A stretch of DNA of 64,000 nt, from positions 267,009 to 331,008 of the forward strand of contig CAJNBS010000001.1 in assembly GCA_905221065.1 (NCBI GenBank), written 5' to 3'. Shown here piece after piece: positions 60,901 through 64,000 of this stretch. This DNA comes from a bacterium (lineage in GTDB: Bacteria > Bacillota > Bacilli > Lactobacillales > Streptococcaceae). The notes under the pieces are model-generated. The model was not told the DNA's origin and did no database searches. It saw only the letters and a program-made list of their open reading frames with translations. The position numbers were made by a program, and so were the translations under genes. How positions within the stretch are numbered: position 1 is the stretch's first letter; each line of letters begins with the position of its first letter.

Positions 60901-63900
60901 CAAAAGTTCCTGTAACCATCAAAGTTAGACCAAACCCACCACAAATCGCAGATGATCAAGTAACGAATACAGGTGGTCTTCCAAACCGTAGTATTACTGT
61001 GACAAATGTGACACCAGGTGCAACAGTAACCTTGACAATCGGTGATAAGACATTCACTAAGGAAGCTGGACCTAACGATACAAGACTGACCTTCACGCCA
61101 AAAGATCTCGAAAAGGCTTACAATGCTAATAATGGCTTGTTGCCTACAGGCGATGTAACGGTTAAACAAGAGAAAGTTGTAACGACTCCTGCTGGAGGCA
61201 CAGAGACTCTTACTTCTGACCTAACTTCTACGAGTATTACTAAAGAAAATGTAGCACCAACTGTTACTTACACTGTTAAGGTTAATGGAAAGACACCGGA
61301 AAAAGATGGCGCAGGACGCTATAAATTCTATGCTGGGGATCAAATTGAAGTAACCTTTACAGGTAAAGATAATAGCGGTAAACTTGCTTCGTTGAAAATG
61401 CGAGGAAATGGTAAGGATTTAACAGATTTCTTTGAGGGTAGAGGTGAATGGGGTAGTGGTAAAATTTCAAATATTACTACAACGACAAGCACTGATCGTA
61501 CGACCGTTACTGTGACAGCTACTGCAAATAGTAATCTTACTTATAAAGATACTAATAACTGGTCTCGTCAGGTTGAGGCTATTGACCCAAGTGGAAACCC
61601 TACTTCTGAAAACTTTGGAATCCAGCAGGATAAATTGGAAAACTTATTCAAGAAACCGGCAATCGCTGTTACTGAAGTGAAGAATAAGAATGCTTTAACG
61701 GATGCTGATAAAGAAAAAGTTAAAGAAGAAATTAGAAAAGCTCATGATAAGGTGATTCCAAACGGTCGCGATCGTATTTCAAGTATTGAAGTGGCTCCTA
61801 ATGGTGTTGCAACGGTCTACTATAAGGATAATGCTAGAGTAGCGTCTGGTAGTCAACCATATGCACCAACTGTTTATAAGCAAGATGAAACGGTTTCTGA
61901 CAAAGTATATAAATCAACCTCAGCGTCAACAAGTGCAGTAGCCTCTACCTCAGCAAGCACAAGTGCTGTAGCGTCTACTTCAGCTTCAACAAGTGCTGTA
62001 GCCTCTACGTCAGCAAGCACAAGCGCAGTAGCGTCTACCTCAGCGTCAACAAGTGCGGTAGCGTCTACCTCAGCGTCAACAAGCGCAGTAGCGTCTACCT
62101 CAGCGTCAACAAGTGCGGTAGCGTCTACCTCAGCGTCAACAAGCGCCGTAGCCTCTACCTCAGCAAGCACAAGTGCCGTAGCGTCTACGTCAGCTTCAAC
62201 AAGTGCGGTAGCATCAACCTCAGCAAGCACAAGCGCAGTAGCGTCTACTTCAGCTTCAACAAGTGCGGTAGCATCAACATCAGCCAGCACAAGCGCTGTA
62301 GCATCTACTTCAGCTTCAACAAGCGCTGTAGCCTCTACGTCAGCATCAACAAGTGCGGTAGCGTCTACTTCAGCAAGCACAAGCGCAGTAGCGTCTACTT
62401 CAGCCTCAACAAGTGCGGTAGCCTCTACTTCAGCAAGCACAAGTGCGGTAGCATCAACCTCAGCCAGCACAAGCGCTGTAGCGTCTACGTCAGCGTCAAC
62501 AAGTGCAGTAGCGTCTACTTCAGCCTCAACAAGTGCCGTAGCGTCTACCTCAGCATCAACCAGTGCTGTAGCGTCGACATCAGCAAGCACAAGTGCAGTA
62601 GCGTCAACCTCAGCGTCAACAAGTGCGGTAGCATCAACATCAGCAAGTACAAGCGCTGTAGCATCAACATCAGCAAGTACTAGTGCTGTAGCGTCTACTT
62701 CAGCAAGCACAAGCGCAGTAGCGTCTACTTCAGCAAGCACAAGCGCTGTAGCGTCTACCTCAGCGTCAACCAGTGCTGTAGCGTCTACTTCAGCTTCAAC
62801 AAGCGCCGTAGCGTCTACCTCAGCAAGCACAAGTGCTGTAGCCTCTACCTCAGCGTCAACAAGTGCCGTAGCGTCTACCTCAGCATCAACAAGTGCTGTA
62901 GCCTCTACCTCAGCGTCAACAAGTGCCGTAGCGTCTACCTCAGCAAGCACAAGCGCTGTAGCGTCTACCTCAGCAAGCACAAGCGCTGTAGCGTCTACCT
63001 CAGCAAGCACAAGCGCTGTAGCGTCTACATCAGCATCAACAAGTGCGGTAGCGTCTACCTCAGCAAGCACAAGCGCAGTAGCGTCTACATCAGCATCAAC
63101 AAGTGCAGTAGCGTCTACATCAGCATCAACAAGTGCAGTAGCCTCTACCTCAGCAAGCACAAGCGCTGTAGCCTCTACCTCAGCATCAACAAGTGCCGTA
63201 GCGTCTACATCAGCATCAACAAGTGCGGTAGCTTCTACATCAGCATCAACAAGTGCAGTAGCATCTACATCAGCAAGTACTAGTGCGGTAGCCTCTACAT
63301 CAGCAAGCACAAGCGCTGTAGCGTCTACCTCAGCAAGCACAAGCGCTGTAGCATCTACATCAGCAAGTACTAGTGCGGTAGCCTCTACCTCAGCATCAAC
63401 AAGTGCGGTAGCATCTACCTCAGCGTCAACAAGTGCAGTAGCATCTACCTCAGCATCAACAAGTGCGGTAGCTTCTACATCAGCATCAACAAGTGCCGTA
63501 GCGTCTACCTCAGCGTCAACAAGTGCAGTAGCATCTACCTCAGCATCAACAAGTGCAGTAGCATCTACCTCAGCATCAACAAGTGCCGTAGCGTCTACAT
63601 CAGCAAGCACAAGCGCTGTAGCGTCTACCTCAGCATCAACAAGTGCTGTAGCGTCTACATCAGCAAGCACAAGCGCTGTAGCATCTACCTCAGCATCAAC
63701 AAGTGCAGTAGCATCTACCTCAGCGTCAACAAGTGCAGTAGCATCTACCTCAGCATCAACAAGTGCAGTAGCATCTACCTCAGCATCAACAAGTGCGGTA
63801 GCCTCTACCTCAGCATCAACAAGTGCGGTAGCATCTACCTCAGCGTCAACAAGTGCCGTAGCATCTACCTCAGCATCAACAAGTGCGGTAGCTTCTACAT

Positions 63901-64000
63901 CAGCATCAACAAGTGCCGTAGCGTCTACCTCAGCGTCAACAAGTGCAGTAGCATCTACCTCAGCATCAACAAGTGCAGTAGCATCTACCTCAGCATCAAC
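57909..64000 (+). CDS. Serine-rich repeat glycoprotein adhesin, 3' end beyond window
   Basis: A giant surface adhesin of the PsrP/GspB/SrpA class. The frame is open for 2,030 codons with no stop (read codon by codon up to the repeats). Order: long signal peptide with the KxYKxGKxW-type motif (YKLVKSGKHW, about 20-29) and a likely cut after Ala92 (KVFA); a short Ser-rich stretch at about 127-188; a non-repeat binding region at about 190-1335, containing two related modules near 633-699 and 1251-1322 (SQAEKDQV.. and TDADKEKV.., each ending in a Tyr-rich strand); then a second Ser-rich region of the 10-residue repeat SASTSAVAST from 1336 on, 69 full copies in the window. Ribosome site TGGAGGA. 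The wall anchor, glycosyltransferases and accessory Sec genes are expected downstream. Confidence 0.95.
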   Translation, partial: MFFRRQKGQYRETDRVTRYKLVKSGKHWLRASTSLFGLFKVLCGGVDTTQVMTEVVENQTNQTITGFDIIRGIAATGAVLGGAVATQTKVFANEVVALEKTLDSSDALATHDTVVLGTTAKVDAENSASLSNSVSESVSTSESVSTSLSASASTSASMSTSASESASTSASVSASTSVSSSQSMVASGNSALSTTASETSGKAESVSKESQLAKEGLSASKLGAPVLESTKLEKGLVDTNAEISSLAGVTAGAIATSEVSAKQQDENRKKLTKLSAEMGEYLAKAVGLPNSDAAIAKVNAAVTAIETALANPKADLTETVKLATSARNSIANAVLRSRSGARDARNGENLQDGSGFRAFGPVRKNLISTVSASDYDPQTKIARWTINLNAWSPLHNIGVKVAEGKGVHIQSATFNGVSMGEPHRSGSEVTFNYRHASGARGNLDGTVVVSAKLDDNSNGSGTRIQVGTSSAPISENTDGNYSEVHSVSVSTGQGGRVRGPQSRAVSNAPTITADNENMTVYNDDKIENVIRISRGHSRTSINLWDKTAADPIPGVDVVGRNKGVRGYYDNITAALLGTVGNGTASATVGKTYSYQIGATSPNPNAEGTYKTITITVKGFNDRQDPAKGASVAVNDPTNLSQAEKDQVLANFKAANANVLSSTDYKKGNQEGSISVANNGDVTITYRDRTTDKVTNNVKYGVEKTTDHFYAVSNESVSSVNPSSLVRPVGGVANFPKGTTVAWKQGQAPTMAVGTRTATVTVTHPDKTTTDLTYNYTVYPKIEAQSANGVTGKFFAFKGTQGSDLSKAEGGGWANNYGRDTFVYTNSKSLPSGTKWSYKYQLNGTGPEKTTDITKNGTPTFGDVWYTTKENSSWPDPVSHKTTYTVTAVYPTGRLGAASANDPALTSETSFEYTVVDPVAKKVYETTVGKTDSLEGIINNPGNAIKDSASVPMPSGPEPATTTTYAWETTPSVANPGIYTHKVNVTLPKGALTKDNTTAKVPVTIKVRPNPPQIADDQVTNTGGLPNRSITVTNVTPGATVTLTIGDKTFTKEAGPNDTRLTFTPKDLEKAYNANNGLLPTGDVTVKQEKVVTTPAGGTETLTSDLTSTSITKENVAPTVTYTVKVNGKTPEKDGAGRYKFYAGDQIEVTFTGKDNSGKLASLKMRGNGKDLTDFFEGRGEWGSGKISNITTTTSTDRTTVTVTATANSNLTYKDTNNWSRQVEAIDPSGNPTSENFGIQQDKLENLFKKPAIAVTEVKNKNALTDADKEKVKEEIRKAHDKVIPNGRDRISSIEVAPNGVATVYYKDNARVASGSQPYAPTVYKQDETVSDKVYKSTSASTSAVASTSASTSAVASTSASTSAVASTSASTSAVASTSASTSAVASTSASTSAVASTSASTSAVASTSASTSAVASTSASTSAVASTSASTSAVASTSASTSAVASTSASTSAVASTSASTSAVASTSASTSAVASTSASTSAVASTSASTSAVASTSASTSAVASTSASTSAVASTSASTSAVASTSASTSAVASTSASTSAVASTSASTSAVASTSASTSAVASTSASTSAVASTSASTSAVASTSASTSAVASTSASTSAVASTSASTSAVASTSASTSAVASTSASTSAVASTSASTSAVASTSASTSAVASTSASTSAVASTSASTSAVASTSASTSAVASTSASTSAVASTSASTSAVASTSASTSAVASTSASTSAVASTSASTSAVASTSASTSAVASTSASTSAVASTSASTSAVASTSASTSAVASTSASTSAVASTSASTSAVASTSASTSAVASTSASTSAVASTSASTSAVASTSASTSAVASTSASTSAVASTSASTSAVASTSASTSAVASTSASTSAVASTSASTSAVASTSASTSAVASTSASTSAVASTSASTSAVASTSASTSAVASTSASTSAVASTSASTSAVASTSASTSAVASTSASTSAVASTSASTSAVASTSASTSAVASTSASTSAVASTSASTSAVASTSASTSAVASTSASTSAVASTSAS
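61920..64000 (+). repeat. 30-base tandem repeat array coding SASTSAVAST
   Basis: 69 complete 30-base units in perfect register run to the window end with no indels. Units come in two Ser-codon classes at the third codon (TCA or AGC/AGT), and Ala, Thr and Val codons vary, yet every unit I read gives the same ten residues. The array is part of the adhesin gene. Confidence 0.97.

Noticed and set aside
61874..63670. 598-residue open frame on the minus strand made of repeated ATALVDAEVD units
   Set aside because: It is the mirror of the adhesin repeat array; the 30-base unit happens to lack stops on the other strand. No ribosome site or promoter, and the plus-strand frame is continuous with a typical adhesin.
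61920..64000. Possible CRISPR array, because units are 30 bases
   Set aside because: There are no spacers; units are contiguous, in frame and part of one gene.

Overview
The window looks like chromosome of a mitis-group streptococcus close to Streptococcus pneumoniae / S. mitis. The reasons are BOX repeats, an IS630-type element, a choline-binding protein of the CbpF type, aliA behind rml sugar genes, the orphan regulator RitR, the FabM/FabT/FabK fatty-acid system and a gene order that follows the pneumococcal core. Nothing was searched against a database; all identities are by reading the sequence.

Layout. (1) 1-4187: the last genes of a capsule-type locus (rmlB cut by the window edge, rmlD), then aliA. 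(2) 4191-5204: a BOX element abutted by a complete IS630-type insertion sequence, at a place where pneumococci, as I remember them, carry a large GH101 surface glycosidase gene. (3) 5253-14269: cell growth and division block: pbp1a-recU, ypsA, gpsB, rnpB RNA, a THUMP methyltransferase, mapZ, gnd, ritR. (4) 14319-19408: cbpF-like gene and the mevalonate operon mvaK1-mvaD-mvaK2-fni. (5) 19471-23840: liaFSR with an AlkD-like gene, then tig. (6) 23994-34711: recD2, lepB-rnhC against zapA-cvpA-mutS2, a glycine riboswitch with an AgcS transporter, an AhpD-like protein and a TDT-type carrier. (7) 34736-37962: serS with a T-box leader, a DUF956 gene, and lysC. (8) 38095-48780: the type II fatty acid synthesis cluster fabM, fabT, fabH, acpP, fabK, fabD, fabG, fabF, accB, fabZ, accC, accD, accA, with three FabT-box candidates. 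(9) 48813-56816: nusB, an Asp23 protein, efp, a CcpA-site-bearing butanediol dehydrogenase, gatCAB and prfC, with a probable unannotated small RNA between gatC and prfC. (10) 56817-64000: accessory DNA. A 0.6 kb array of tandem hairpin units is followed by a promoter with a T11 tract and a cre-like site, and then by the first 2,030 codons of a serine-rich repeat adhesin that runs off the window.

How it fits together. Much of the window serves the envelope: nucleotide-sugar and peptide-uptake genes, peptidoglycan synthesis (PBP1A), its placement (GpsB, MapZ, ZapA), envelope stress sensing (LiaFSR), isoprenoid and fatty-acid precursors, and surface proteins (CbpF-like, SRR adhesin). Regulation visible in the DNA includes CodY-like, CcpA-like and FabT-like operators, a glycine riboswitch and a serine T-box.

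The most unusual parts are the tandem hairpin array (56860-57440), the adhesin's long array of 30-base repeats whose many base changes are all silent, and the candidate small RNA at about 54967-55076.
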